A DNA stretch of 64,000 nucleotides from Filimonas effusa (GTDB lineage: Bacteria > Bacteroidota > Bacteroidia > Chitinophagales > Chitinophagaceae), in the NCBI RefSeq assembly GCF_004118675.1, contig NZ_SDHZ01000002.1, positions 1,550,001 through 1,614,000 on the forward strand, given 5' to 3'. Positions 49,819-58,993 of the stretch are shown here, piece by piece; the first letter of the stretch is position 1; every line of letters begins with the position of its first letter. Below the pieces are notes generated by a model. That model did no database searches. It was not told where the DNA came from and worked only from the letters and a program-made list of their open reading frames with translations. A program made the translations under genes and the position numbers.

Positions 49819-51709
49819 TTAGGGGTTTAAGAGAAGATTTTTTTACGGCTATTGGTTTCGTTCCCGGCATCAGGAATACATTAAATTCCTTTTTAGTGTG
49901 TGCGGGTAAAGTTATTTCAAAGCCAACCAGTATGGTGCCTGGATTCTCTTCATCATAATTATTTGGCGGTGTAGTAGGCCATGTTTTTAAGACAGCATCA
50001 CCGGGCAGGCCGTTTACATAAAAAGTAAGTTTTTTATTTCCGTCCTGTTGTTGGAGCAGCATCTGGTTTTTTGTGATATCGGCTACGGATGCAGGTGTAA
50101 GCATTGCCCAACGGATGGTGCATGCAGAGTCGCCTGTTTCAATTTCGTCGCGGATGGTGACATATTGTTTATTAACTATGGCGATACCTCTGCGGGCTGA
50201 AGCAAGCTGGCCGGTATAGATTTCATCGAGGTTCATTACGGCATGCATAAAGGTTGTGTCATTGGAATGCTTCATAATGGTAGCGCGGCCTTTCATATGC
50301 TGCAACGCATTATTCACTGTTAAGGTACTATGGGAAAAGTTATTGTAGCGGAATACTTTCCACCTATCGGAGTTTTGAACCATGTCCCAGATCTTCAATC
50401 CTTTTGATTCCATAGCTTCATATCCCTGCATACCAAGATCGGCCGACCAGCGTACGCCGAGTGCATCCATTACAAATGAACCTATGTCCATATGTGCATG
50501 GCTGGTACCGGCTGTACCTCCTTTAAAGCCCACATAAAGGTCCCATGTACTTTGCCAGGAAGCGTGCATGAGCGCTACGGGGTTTTCGCCATCACCTACC
50601 CAGGTTCTCTGAGTGGGGCGTGTTACTTTTTCAAAGTCGATATTCTTACCCCAGACCATGGCGGCTGGTAGGAGTCTATTAGATTTAACCAGGAAGCGAT
50701 CTTTGGAGACATTCTGTTTTTCTATCCATAACAGAGAGGGATCGTTGTTTTTATCGGCGAACCAAAGCATAGCCGGCTGAAGGCCATCGGCACCGGTGCC
50801 GCAGTCGGAATAGTTAAAGGGTTTTCCTGAGGGACCTACCATATGCTCGTAGTAGACAGGCGTTTTAAGGAAGCCGGGCATACCTGTAAGGCCATAGTCG
50901 GAGCCAAATGCAGTTTCGAGCATACTGATCATAAAAACATTGTAGCTGGTGCCGTATGCCCAGTAGCTATAACCTTCGGGGTAGTTTCCATCGGGGGAAT
51001 ACACCTGCATGGGCAGGCGGATACTTTTTATGGAACGTTCTATTATTTCTTTGGAACGTTGTGGTTGTAATTCATATACTGCGGCTGCGGCAAACGCAAC
51101 TCCTGTATTACATACCTGGTTCCAGTTGTTGGTACCTTTCAGCCACCAGGTGTCTTTGTTTTCGGTTAAAGAAGGACCTATTCCTTTGGAGATAAGCGCA
51201 TCACTGATCTGTTTGCGTGAGGCTTCGGAGAGGTCGTTGTATAACCAGTCGTAGCCTATAGCCACTGCCAGCGACATTTCACCTACGTCGAGAAAGTGAG
51301 AGGGGTTCCAGTCTGAAAAGGAGGCAACGGCGAGGAGTTCTTCTTCACATTTCCTGAAATACTTTAGTTCGCGGGTCATTCTCCAGGCGTATGACAGGAA
51401 AAAGATACGTCGTAATGATTCGCGTGATTTTGCCAGCAGGCGCCTGCCTATCACCTTTCTTTCTACCGGTGGCAGCGCCAGGATCTCATTACATTCTGTA
51501 ATGATGGCAAGATGTATTTTTTGCCAGTCGGGGCTTTTGCTGATATTGTTTCTGATCAGTTTTTCTTCGTCCTGCAACAAGAGCAGGCGCGGGTGTTCCT
51601 TTATTTTCGAGGCATCTATTGTTTGGCTAAAAGCCAATATGGAGCAGCACATTGCTATAAAAAGCATGCTATTGTTTTTTATATAGTGCCGGCAGGTTAC
51701 TGAATGCAT
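49808..51709 (-). CDS. Heparinase II/III family polysaccharide lyase
   Basis: 633 residues with a signal peptide (about 1-30). An (alpha/alpha) toroid N-terminal part (KGTNNWNQVCNTGVAFAAA near residue 190) is followed by the beta-sandwich with the family segment GTSHAHMDIGSFVMDALGV near residue 405, the Heparinase_II_III domain. The lyase cleaves uronic-acid polysaccharides by beta-elimination, leaving an unsaturated uronyl end. The GH88 gene next to it would remove that end. The family covers many substrates, so the polymer cannot be named. A hairpin (51774-51807) separates it from GH88. Confidence 0.88.
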   Translation of the reverse strand: MHSVTCRHYIKNNSMLFIAMCCSILAFSQTIDASKIKEHPRLLLLQDEEKLIRNNISKSPDWQKIHLAIITECNEILALPPVERKVIGRRLLAKSRESLRRIFFLSYAWRMTRELKYFRKCEEELLAVASFSDWNPSHFLDVGEMSLAVAIGYDWLYNDLSEASRKQISDALISKGIGPSLTENKDTWWLKGTNNWNQVCNTGVAFAAAAVYELQPQRSKEIIERSIKSIRLPMQVYSPDGNYPEGYSYWAYGTSYNVFMISMLETAFGSDYGLTGMPGFLKTPVYYEHMVGPSGKPFNYSDCGTGADGLQPAMLWFADKNNDPSLLWIEKQNVSKDRFLVKSNRLLPAAMVWGKNIDFEKVTRPTQRTWVGDGENPVALMHASWQSTWDLYVGFKGGTAGTSHAHMDIGSFVMDALGVRWSADLGMQGYEAMESKGLKIWDMVQNSDRWKVFRYNNFSHSTLTVNNALQHMKGRATIMKHSNDTTFMHAVMNLDEIYTGQLASARRGIAIVNKQYVTIRDEIETGDSACTIRWAMLTPASVADITKNQMLLQQQDGNKKLTFYVNGLPGDAVLKTWPTTPPNNYDEENPGTILVGFEITLPAHTKKEFNVFLMPGTKPIAVKKSSLKPLNEW

Positions 51710-51773
51710 ACCTGTTAGTTTAGAATTTTAAAGCTAGATGTTATTTGCGGACGGGAGCAGCAATCTACCAGTG

Positions 51774-51807
51774 AACCCCGGCGGCGCTATTTTGTCCTGC
51801 CGGGGTT
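51774..51807. terminator. Hairpin between GH88 and the lyase gene
   Basis: AACCCCGGC (51774-51782) pairs with GCCGGGGTT (51799-51807). A weak U-tract is on the plus-strand side only, so on the minus strand it may merely attenuate or process the message between GH88 and the downstream genes. Confidence 0.5.
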
Positions 51808-51814
51808 TGTTATG

Positions 51815-53062
51815 TTAGTTACTTGCACCTGATAAGGCACGATACCTGTTAAGCGCTTCGAGGTAGTAATAATCGGCATAGATCAAAGGCACATCTATTT
51901 CGACATCGTGCGGGATGCTGCCTACGCTATGCTTGAGGATAAAGTCGGCGTTTTCGCCTGCAGCAGCTTTGTAAGCGGGGCTGCTGAGTGCATGGAGGAT
52001 AGCGATGCCTCCATCCCTGTATTTCCTGCCATTTTCGCCGAGGAAGGAGCTGAGTTCAAGCAAAGCAGATGCTGTGACTGCCGCTGCGGAAGCGTCGCGG
52101 TATTTCACCGGGGTTTCTTTTGCGTGTGATTTACGCGAAGGTTCATAACCAACATCGTTGGCATTAAAATCCCAATAAGCGACCTTATCGGACGGGAGCG
52201 CTTTGTTATCGAGATAGAAGTCGGCCATTTTTTGGGCCGTTTCGAGGAAACGCTTGTCTTTTGTTTCGCGATAAGTCATGGTAAAGCCGTAGATACCCCA
52301 GGCTTGTCCGCGTGCCCATGTAGAGTTGTTGGCATAGCCCTGGGCTGTTTCCCTGCTCAGGACCTTACCTGTTGCCGTGTCGTAGCATACTACATGATAG
52401 CAGCTATAGTCTGGTCTTACCTGGTTTTTGAGTACGTTTTCAGCATGCTTTATAGCAATGTTCCTGTAGGTATCATCGCCGGTTGTTTTTGAGGCGAAGA
52501 ACAGCAGTTCGAGGTTCATCATGTTATCGATGATAACGGGATAAACATACCGTCCCTGACCATCCCAGGAGCCGAAGAGATTCCAGGAGCGGATACTACC
52601 GGTTTTAGGGTTAAAGCGGGTGGCGAGGGATTTAGCAGACTGTACCAGGATGTTTTTATACTGTTCGTTTCCTGTTAGCCGATATGCGTTACCATAACTA
52701 CAATACATCATAAAACCCAGGTCGTGATGTTTTGTAAAGTACTGGAGACCGGAGAGTTTTTCGGTCCATTTAACGGCTGCTGCTTTCAGTTCATTATCAT
52801 TAGTTGCCTCGTAGGCATACCACAATGCGCCGGGGAAGAAACCAGAGGTCCACTCATACATATCGGTGGACAGGAGCTGTCCTTTTTTATCTACCGTTCT
52901 GGGGAAGGCAGTATCCTGTCTGTTGGCCACTGTCAGCAATTTTTTAAGTTGTCCTCTGGCGAACGCTACGTTGGAGTCGATGAAGGCTGTATCTTTCTGC
53001 GGCGGGGTGAAGCCCAAGGCCAGCAGGCCGGAGAAGAGCAGTGCCTTTGTTGTTTTTTTCAT
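51815..53062 (-). CDS. GH88 unsaturated glucuronyl hydrolase
   Basis: 415 residues with a signal peptide (about 1-18). An (alpha/alpha)6 barrel with STDMYEWTSGFFPGALWYAYE near residue 70 and the likely catalytic aspartate in PVIIDNMMNLELLFF near residue 172, as in GH88. It hydrates and releases the unsaturated uronyl residue left by lyases. It sits between the DUF5017-like lipoprotein (4 bp) and the heparinase-type lyase, the expected partner. Confidence 0.92.
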   Translation of the reverse strand: MKKTTKALLFSGLLALGFTPPQKDTAFIDSNVAFARGQLKKLLTVANRQDTAFPRTVDKKGQLLSTDMYEWTSGFFPGALWYAYEATNDNELKAAAVKWTEKLSGLQYFTKHHDLGFMMYCSYGNAYRLTGNEQYKNILVQSAKSLATRFNPKTGSIRSWNLFGSWDGQGRYVYPVIIDNMMNLELLFFASKTTGDDTYRNIAIKHAENVLKNQVRPDYSCYHVVCYDTATGKVLSRETAQGYANNSTWARGQAWGIYGFTMTYRETKDKRFLETAQKMADFYLDNKALPSDKVAYWDFNANDVGYEPSRKSHAKETPVKYRDASAAAVTASALLELSSFLGENGRKYRDGGIAILHALSSPAYKAAAGENADFILKHSVGSIPHDVEIDVPLIYADYYYLEALNRYRALSGASN

Positions 53063-53066
53063 ATGT

Positions 53067-54026
53067 TTATTTAACTGTTATTTGAAAAGACCTGTTGGTG
53101 TATTCGCTTTCCCTGGCGCTTATTTTACCACCCAGAAATATTGCGTTGTAAGATCCCGGTGTTGTGTAGCGATGTGTGAATTTCAGTTCTTCGGTTTTTT
53201 CTGTTGCTACTTTAACGGCTCTTCCGGCGTCGGGAGTTACTTTTCTGAGATTTAGGGGTCCTATTACGGCCCATGCTTCTGCGGGCGCAGCTACGCCTGC
53301 TGAGGTAGCGCCAGTGATCACCAGGGAAGTACCGGAGGAGACTACCCAATAGTAATCGTTCAATGATCTGAAAGCCGCAAAACCGGGGCTAAACCCTGAT
53401 ACGCCATAGTTGGTATATGCTACATTACTGGCATTCATATTGGCGATGATATAGCTTGAGCCATCGTTGAGTACATTCTTTACGGTGAATGAATCGATGG
53501 TCCATTTGCTTTGAGCAGAACCAGCGAAGCCTTTATACCTGAAGCCTATATAAACGGGTTTATTATTAGCGCTGAAATCGGAGAGATCGATGTTACCGGA
53601 AGCAACGGCTGTAGTGCTTCCTGAAGAGAGCGTTGCCCTGGAAGAGATATCGGTCCAGTTAGCGGCGGCTATCCTGTTCACTGTTGCAGGCGTATCGTTT
53701 ACCAATACACCTTCGAAGTTATCGGAGATCATTACTGCCAGTGAGCCTTGCTGGCTGCCATTGGCCCTGATAGTGCGGAAACGTAAGAGTGGCGTACCAT
53801 TGGCGGTATCACGATTCCTGTATTCATACCTGCTGCCTATTTCACCGGAGTAAAAAGTAATGACGTCGGGGTTACCGGAGAAGCTAAACCGGCTGGTATC
53901 GCCAAGTGCTATATCAGTGGCATTAATGTTTACATTAAAGTTAGGATCGGCGGTACTAAGCGACTTACTGCAAGCTATGAGCAGGCAGGCCGGGATTATT
54001 GTTGTGAGAAAAATCTTTTTAGTCAT
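53067..54026 (-). CDS. DUF5017-like surface glycan-binding lipoprotein
   Basis: 319 residues with a lipobox (LLIACSKS, C at residue 19). Immunoglobulin-like N-terminal part with DTSRFSFSGNPDVITFYSGE near residue 45, and a second beta-rich part after residue 165 ending NRSFQITVK. This is the arrangement of the DUF5017 proteins found just after SusD in Bacteroidetes polysaccharide loci, in the place of SusE/SusF, which bind glycan at the cell surface. It lies 34 bp after the SusD-like stop and 4 bp before GH88. Confidence 0.8.
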   Translation of the reverse strand: MTKKIFLTTIIPACLLIACSKSLSTADPNFNVNINATDIALGDTSRFSFSGNPDVITFYSGEIGSRYEYRNRDTANGTPLLRFRTIRANGSQQGSLAVMISDNFEGVLVNDTPATVNRIAAANWTDISSRATLSSGSTTAVASGNIDLSDFSANNKPVYIGFRYKGFAGSAQSKWTIDSFTVKNVLNDGSSYIIANMNASNVAYTNYGVSGFSPGFAAFRSLNDYYWVVSSGTSLVITGATSAGVAAPAEAWAVIGPLNLRKVTPDAGRAVKVATEKTEELKFTHRYTTPGSYNAIFLGGKISARESEYTNRSFQITVK

Positions 54027-54060
54027 ACTGCTTTGTTGTTGTTAGGAAATGTGTGCGTTT

Positions 54061-55671
54061 TTACCATCCGGGGTTTTGCGTCATGCCTTTGTTCACGTTC
54101 AGTTCCAGTGCCGGAACGGGCAGCAGCTGGTATCTGCCGGAAGATGCTGCGGTAGCGTAGCCGGTGATCCATCGTGACTTATTGGTGAATGAGGCATTAG
54201 AGGCATTGATCTCTGCAACCATTTCGTTCATTACATTGGTGAAGATGCCCCAGCGGAGGAGATCGCCTTTCCGTACGCCTTCGAAGCAAAGTTCCCTGGC
54301 GCGTTCCTCTCTTATAAACTGCCTGAACTGCGCGGGCGTTAATCCTGCGGGAACATCTGCTACAGTACTTGCTACATTTACCGGTAAACCATAGGCTCTT
54401 CTTCTTACTTTGTTAATGGCTGTATAGGCTGTTGCTGTTGGTCCGTTCACTTCATTTTCCGCTTCGGCCTGCATGAGCAATACATCTGCATAGCGCAGCA
54501 GCGGGAAGTTAGTTCCGTTGGTGAACTGCAGTTTCACGAAGTTTGAAGGTTCGTAGGATCTTCTCCATTTTCCTGCATCGCGGCCTATGATATTAGTGGA
54601 GGTATAATAAGTTCTTGTTAAAGGATTGGCCGTGGCGCTGTAAGAGAACGGAGCAATTGCCCAATCTCTGCGCAGGTCGCCATTTCCATACAAGCGATAG
54701 AGTTTGATGGTTGTTTTGATATTACTACTAGATCTGCCCGTGTCGATGTTGGTACAGCCAAGGTTCATGGTTCCTACTTTTCCCATTTCGGCGTAGGTAG
54801 GGTCGGCGTCTTTGGCATAGAAATCGACTTCCCAGATACATTCCTTGATATCATAGATATCGCGGCACTGATTAATAAAGATCTGGCTATAAGCAGAATT
54901 GGTTATCGTTGCATTGTAGGTGGTAAGCAATTCGTGTTCGTTACCTGCGTCTACCTGTTGCGCCCAATACAGGGCATCGGCATACTTAGACTGATCGTTC
55001 ATGGGGGCGCCTGCCATATACAGGTAAACTCTTGCCAGGATACCGCGAACAGCTGTTTTTGATACGTGGCTGGAGTTGCCGATGGAAGTAATGGTATTTA
55101 CTTTTCCTTCGGCTTCTTTCATATCTGTTACTATTTGTTCATAAACCTGTTTAGCAGGTGTACGGGGTATGCTGATGCTATTTACATTGTCGCTGGATTT
55201 CAGTTTTAAAGGAACATCGCCATAGTTGCTTACCAATATAAAATGATAGTAGGCTCTCAGGAATAAAGCTTCTCCGAGTATGGCTTGCCTTTTTGTTTCA
55301 TCCATCGATGGTTTGTTTATGTTTTCTATGAGCATGTTGGCTCTTTCGATGCCTATATAACATTGCTGCCATATACCTCCTACATAAGGGTTGGTATAAT
55401 CGTACTGATAGAACATGGGGGCCGAGTAAGCATTAGCGCTAAAAGCATAGAAAGCCTCATCAGTACATATGCCGAACTGGAACCATAGAGAGCTACCGTA
55501 CATATATTCATTTCCCAGCGGGTCGTAGACGGCGGCGAGTGCCATGTTGAGCTCTTCTTCGCTATTATAGAAACCAGCGGGGTCAACGAAATCCGTTGGC
55601 TTTTTATCGAGGAGTTTATTACAGGATGTAATGGCCTGTAAGAGCATTAATAAAAGCAACAATCGTTTCAT
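54061..55671 (-). CDS. SusD/RagB-family nutrient-binding lipoprotein
   Basis: 536 residues from the ATG at 55671, which gives the better signal (MKRLLLLLMLLQAITSC); an ATG 18 bp upstream also exists. The lipidated cysteine is in TSCNKLLDKKP. YNSEEELNMALAAVYDPLG near residue 38, FLRAYYHFILVSNYGDVPL near residue 140 and the C-terminal ELCFEGVRKGDLLRWG are SusD-family hallmarks. It captures oligosaccharides at the cell surface and lids the SusC transporter, whose gene ends 29 bp upstream. Confidence 0.95.
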   Translation of the reverse strand: MKRLLLLLMLLQAITSCNKLLDKKPTDFVDPAGFYNSEEELNMALAAVYDPLGNEYMYGSSLWFQFGICTDEAFYAFSANAYSAPMFYQYDYTNPYVGGIWQQCYIGIERANMLIENINKPSMDETKRQAILGEALFLRAYYHFILVSNYGDVPLKLKSSDNVNSISIPRTPAKQVYEQIVTDMKEAEGKVNTITSIGNSSHVSKTAVRGILARVYLYMAGAPMNDQSKYADALYWAQQVDAGNEHELLTTYNATITNSAYSQIFINQCRDIYDIKECIWEVDFYAKDADPTYAEMGKVGTMNLGCTNIDTGRSSSNIKTTIKLYRLYGNGDLRRDWAIAPFSYSATANPLTRTYYTSTNIIGRDAGKWRRSYEPSNFVKLQFTNGTNFPLLRYADVLLMQAEAENEVNGPTATAYTAINKVRRRAYGLPVNVASTVADVPAGLTPAQFRQFIREERARELCFEGVRKGDLLRWGIFTNVMNEMVAEINASNASFTNKSRWITGYATAASSGRYQLLPVPALELNVNKGMTQNPGW

Positions 55672-55700
55672 ATAAATAGATTTAATCATCGGGGTGGTTG

Positions 55701-58700
55701 TTAGAAATTGACATTGAGACCAAAAGTTACCAGGCGTGGCCTTGGATAAGCAGAGTAGTCAAAGCCCGGCGTGAGCACGTTGTTAAACACACTGACTTCA
55801 GGATCGATACCGGAGTAATTTGTCCAGGTAATAAGATTCTGTGCAGAGACGTAAACCCTGCAAGACTTAATGTGTATTTTATCAAGTGTTTTTGTTGGGA
55901 TGGTATATCCGAGCGACACTGTTTTCAGTCGCAGGAAAGAGCCATCTTCCACCACCCTCGAGTTGCCGCCGGTAGGCGTGGTGGGTCCACCACCGTTAAC
56001 ACGCGGAGTAGTAGCTACCGTGTTTTCGGGCGACCATCTATTGTTATAGCTGGCAAACTGGTTAAGGTTAGACCGTCCGAGCATGTTGCCTTCAAAGATG
56101 TAGCGGTTACCGTTGATGATGTCGTTGCCGTAGGACCACTGGAAGAAGATGTTGAGGTCGAAGGATCTGTAACGGAAATCGTTATTAAATCCGCCGGTAT
56201 GTATGGGCAGGCCGCGACCGATAATTGCGTAGTCTTTTGAGTCGACCGTAAGGTCGCCATTGATATCGCGAAATTTGATATCACCGGGTTGGATGGCTGT
56301 TCTGAGGTTGCCATTGGTGGCAACGCCATCTTTAAGAATATAATTGCCGGTGGTGGTTTTATCAAAGTCGTTATATTGATAAACGCCATCCCAAATATAA
56401 CCGTACATCATACCTAGCTGGTTACCTACCTGTGTGATGTAGGCCGGTATAGTGGCGAAGTTGCCGTCGAAGGGAGCGGGAGAAGTCATGGCGCTTTCGT
56501 TTTCGGACAACGCCAGAACTTTGCTTTTATTAAATGAGATATTGATGCTGCTTTCCCAGGAGAAGTCTTTATTCTGAACGGGTGAGCCGCCAAGCGTGAG
56601 TTCGAGGCCCTGATTTTGTACGCTACCAATGTTACGCAACGCCCTGGCATATCCGAGGGTATAGGGAAGGTTAGCGTATAACAGGAGGTCGTTTGTTTTT
56701 TTACGATAGACATCGGCAGTAAAGCTGAGCCTGTTTTTCAGGAATGCAAGGTCGAGGCCTATATCGAACTGAGCTGTGGTTTCCCATTTCAGATCTTTGT
56801 TTCCGAAGTTAGTGTTGAAGGCGCCGTGTGTGATGCCGTTACCGAAGGTATAGGCATCTGGATTGGGCGATACTGCGATAGCGGAAAGGTAGGGGAAGTC
56901 GGAGATCCTGTTGTTGCCGGTGAGGCCATAGCTGGTCCTGATCTTGGCATCGGACACTATGTTTTTTAGGCTGTTCATGAACTTTTCCTGGCTGAGGCGC
57001 CAGGCAAAAGCGCCAGAGGGGAAATAAGCCCACCTGTTTTCAGGAGAGAATTTTGAAGAGCCGTCGGTTCTGAAGGTGAAGGTAAACATGTACCTGGATT
57101 TGTATTTATAATCCAGTCTTCCGAGGAAGGACGCCAGTCCCCAGGAAGAGGAGGCGGCTTCGATGCGTTCGGGGATACCTTCGTTGAGTCCTGCGATACC
57201 CAGTGCAGGTCTGGGGAGTTTATTAGCGGCGTGTCCATCGGTGGATGATTTATTGGCTGTTTGGGAGAAGCCTGCGACCAATGTAATATGATGTACGTTG
57301 TTTATTTTTTTATAATAGGACAGCGTGTTTTCGTTCATCCAGGTAGCGCTTCTAACGTAGGTGACTGATCCATTCACGCCTCTGACAGCGCCAAGCCTGG
57401 TACGGCTGTTACCAGTCATGGTAAAGGTGTCGTTGAACTGGTTACGTTGTGTAAGATTATTGGTGACGCCTGCGGTTATTTTGAGTTTAAGATCTGGTGC
57501 GATGGTATATTCCAGGTATCCGTTGGCGATGGTATTTGTAAAGAAATTTTCTCTCAGAGAATGTTCCTGGTTGAGTACGGGGTTGATGCGTGAATCGAGG
57601 GGATCGACATCGGGGTCGAGCAGCACATCTTCGAGATTAGGGATGCCGCTGATGGCAAAATTGCGGTAGCCCCAAACGCTGAACAGCGTTGCGGCTGTAG
57701 AGCTGGTGCCGGAGGTTGCTATAGAAGGCGGCAGGCCGTTCTGCTTCATATAGCTATAGTTGATATAAACACCTGCTTTCAACTTCCTGCTTATATTCTG
57801 ATCGAGAGACATGGTGCCCTGATATCTTTTATAACCGGAGTTAATCATGATACCCTGCTGGTCGAGTACATTTCCGGATACATAATATTTGGTGTAGTCG
57901 TTTCCGCCCCTCATGGAGAGGGAATAGTTTTGCATGGGCGCTGTTCTGAAAACCTTAGACTGCCAGTCGATTTCGGGTATACTTTTATAAGATTCGAGTG
58001 TTTTGCCGTTGGTGAGGTAGTCCCCGGCGGCATCAGAGGGGTTTCTTTCGAGTTCATATTTTACGAATTCATAGGGAGTCATCAAGTCCATTGTTTTCAT
58101 GACTTTCTGAAGGCCATATGATGCACCGAAGTTGATGACCGGTGGTCCTGTTTTACCTTTTTTAGTAGTGATAATAATAACGCCGTTGGCTCCGCGGGCA
58201 CCATAGATAGCTGTAGCGGAGGCATCTTTCAGCACTTCAAATGATTCTATGTCCTGGGTATTGATCATGTTAGTATTGGGCGATTCAAGGGGGAAGCCAT
58301 CTACGACATAGAGGGGCGAATTTTCCTGTGTAACGGAGTTATTACCCCTGATGACGATATTGATGTCGGAGCCGGGCTGGCCGTCGACGGAGGAAACGGC
58401 TACGCCGGCTATTCTACCAGCGAGGGCTTCATCGAAGGCGCGGACGGGCGCTTTCTGCATATCCTGGATGGGGGCTTTGGCTACTGCCCCGGTAAGGTCG
58501 CCTTTGGTAGTGGTGCCGTAGCCTATTACTATCACTTCATCCAGGTTTTTGACCCTGGATACCAGAACGAGGTTATAATTATTCCTGTTATCGACCTTTA
58601 TTTCCGTTATCTCATAATTAACGGAGGAGGCCATGAGGATATCGCCCGGATTGGCGGAGAGCTTAAAAGCACCTGTGGAGTCGGTGAGTGTGCTTTTATT

Positions 58701-58895
58701 TTTCCCTTTAAGGGAGACCGTAATACTTTCGAGCGGTTTGCCGTCACTGTCTTTAACGGTACCGGAGATCTGTTTCTGGGAAAATGCCAAGGCAGGAACC
58801 AGGAGCAGGATGGCCTGGAACATATACCGTAGTGAAACGGCAAAGCCGGGCATTTTGCAGCGCAAGGGATGGCGAAGTTGCAATCGCATAAACAA
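55701..58895 (-). CDS. SusC/RagA-family TonB-linked outer-membrane transporter
   Basis: 1064 residues. Signal peptide (hydrophobic run near residues 25-38, FQAILLLVPALAFS), a carboxypeptidase-regulatory domain (KQISGTVKDSDGKPLESITV onward), the plug with AVAKAPIQDMQKAPVRAFDE and the SPLYVVDGFPL block, then the 22-strand barrel. It imports oligosaccharides with the SusD partner. It heads the susC-susD-DUF5017-GH88-lyase-esterase run. Its promoter, 26-79 bp upstream, carries the module shared with the GH2 gene. A start at 58889 (second Met) is equally possible. Confidence 0.95.
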   Translation of the reverse strand: MFMRLQLRHPLRCKMPGFAVSLRYMFQAILLLVPALAFSQKQISGTVKDSDGKPLESITVSLKGKNKSTLTDSTGAFKLSANPGDILMASSVNYEITEIKVDNRNNYNLVLVSRVKNLDEVIVIGYGTTTKGDLTGAVAKAPIQDMQKAPVRAFDEALAGRIAGVAVSSVDGQPGSDINIVIRGNNSVTQENSPLYVVDGFPLESPNTNMINTQDIESFEVLKDASATAIYGARGANGVIIITTKKGKTGPPVINFGASYGLQKVMKTMDLMTPYEFVKYELERNPSDAAGDYLTNGKTLESYKSIPEIDWQSKVFRTAPMQNYSLSMRGGNDYTKYYVSGNVLDQQGIMINSGYKRYQGTMSLDQNISRKLKAGVYINYSYMKQNGLPPSIATSGTSSTAATLFSVWGYRNFAISGIPNLEDVLLDPDVDPLDSRINPVLNQEHSLRENFFTNTIANGYLEYTIAPDLKLKITAGVTNNLTQRNQFNDTFTMTGNSRTRLGAVRGVNGSVTYVRSATWMNENTLSYYKKINNVHHITLVAGFSQTANKSSTDGHAANKLPRPALGIAGLNEGIPERIEAASSSWGLASFLGRLDYKYKSRYMFTFTFRTDGSSKFSPENRWAYFPSGAFAWRLSQEKFMNSLKNIVSDAKIRTSYGLTGNNRISDFPYLSAIAVSPNPDAYTFGNGITHGAFNTNFGNKDLKWETTAQFDIGLDLAFLKNRLSFTADVYRKKTNDLLLYANLPYTLGYARALRNIGSVQNQGLELTLGGSPVQNKDFSWESSINISFNKSKVLALSENESAMTSPAPFDGNFATIPAYITQVGNQLGMMYGYIWDGVYQYNDFDKTTTGNYILKDGVATNGNLRTAIQPGDIKFRDINGDLTVDSKDYAIIGRGLPIHTGGFNNDFRYRSFDLNIFFQWSYGNDIINGNRYIFEGNMLGRSNLNQFASYNNRWSPENTVATTPRVNGGGPTTPTGGNSRVVEDGSFLRLKTVSLGYTIPTKTLDKIHIKSCRVYVSAQNLITWTNYSGIDPEVSVFNNVLTPGFDYSAYPRPRLVTFGLNVNF

Positions 58896-58920
58896 TCGGT
58901 TAAATAATGATAGGATACTT

Positions 58921-58974
58921 CAAAATTGGGCAGTTAAGGCCGTGTGACAGGGTTAAAAAATCGAATGAATAGGG
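58921..58974 (-). promoter_or_regulatory. Shared promoter module ahead of susC
   Basis: On the minus strand: CCCTATTCATTCGATTTTTT (58974-58955), TGTCAC, then AATTTTG (58927-58921), which fits the -7 element (CAATTTTG-type). The susC start follows after about 25 bp. The copy at 61991-62044 ahead of the GH2 gene matches at 18 of 20 bases in the upper block, repeats TGTCAC and AATTTTG, and keeps the same 34-bp offset. Confidence 0.7.
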
Positions 58975-58993
58975 CATTTTTTTATAAAATGCC
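58973..58993 (-). terminator. Terminator after the GH2 gene
   Basis: GGCATTTT (58973-58980) pairs with AAAATGCC (58986-58993) around a 5-nt loop, directly after the GH2 stop. It abuts the shared promoter module of susC. Confidence 0.7.
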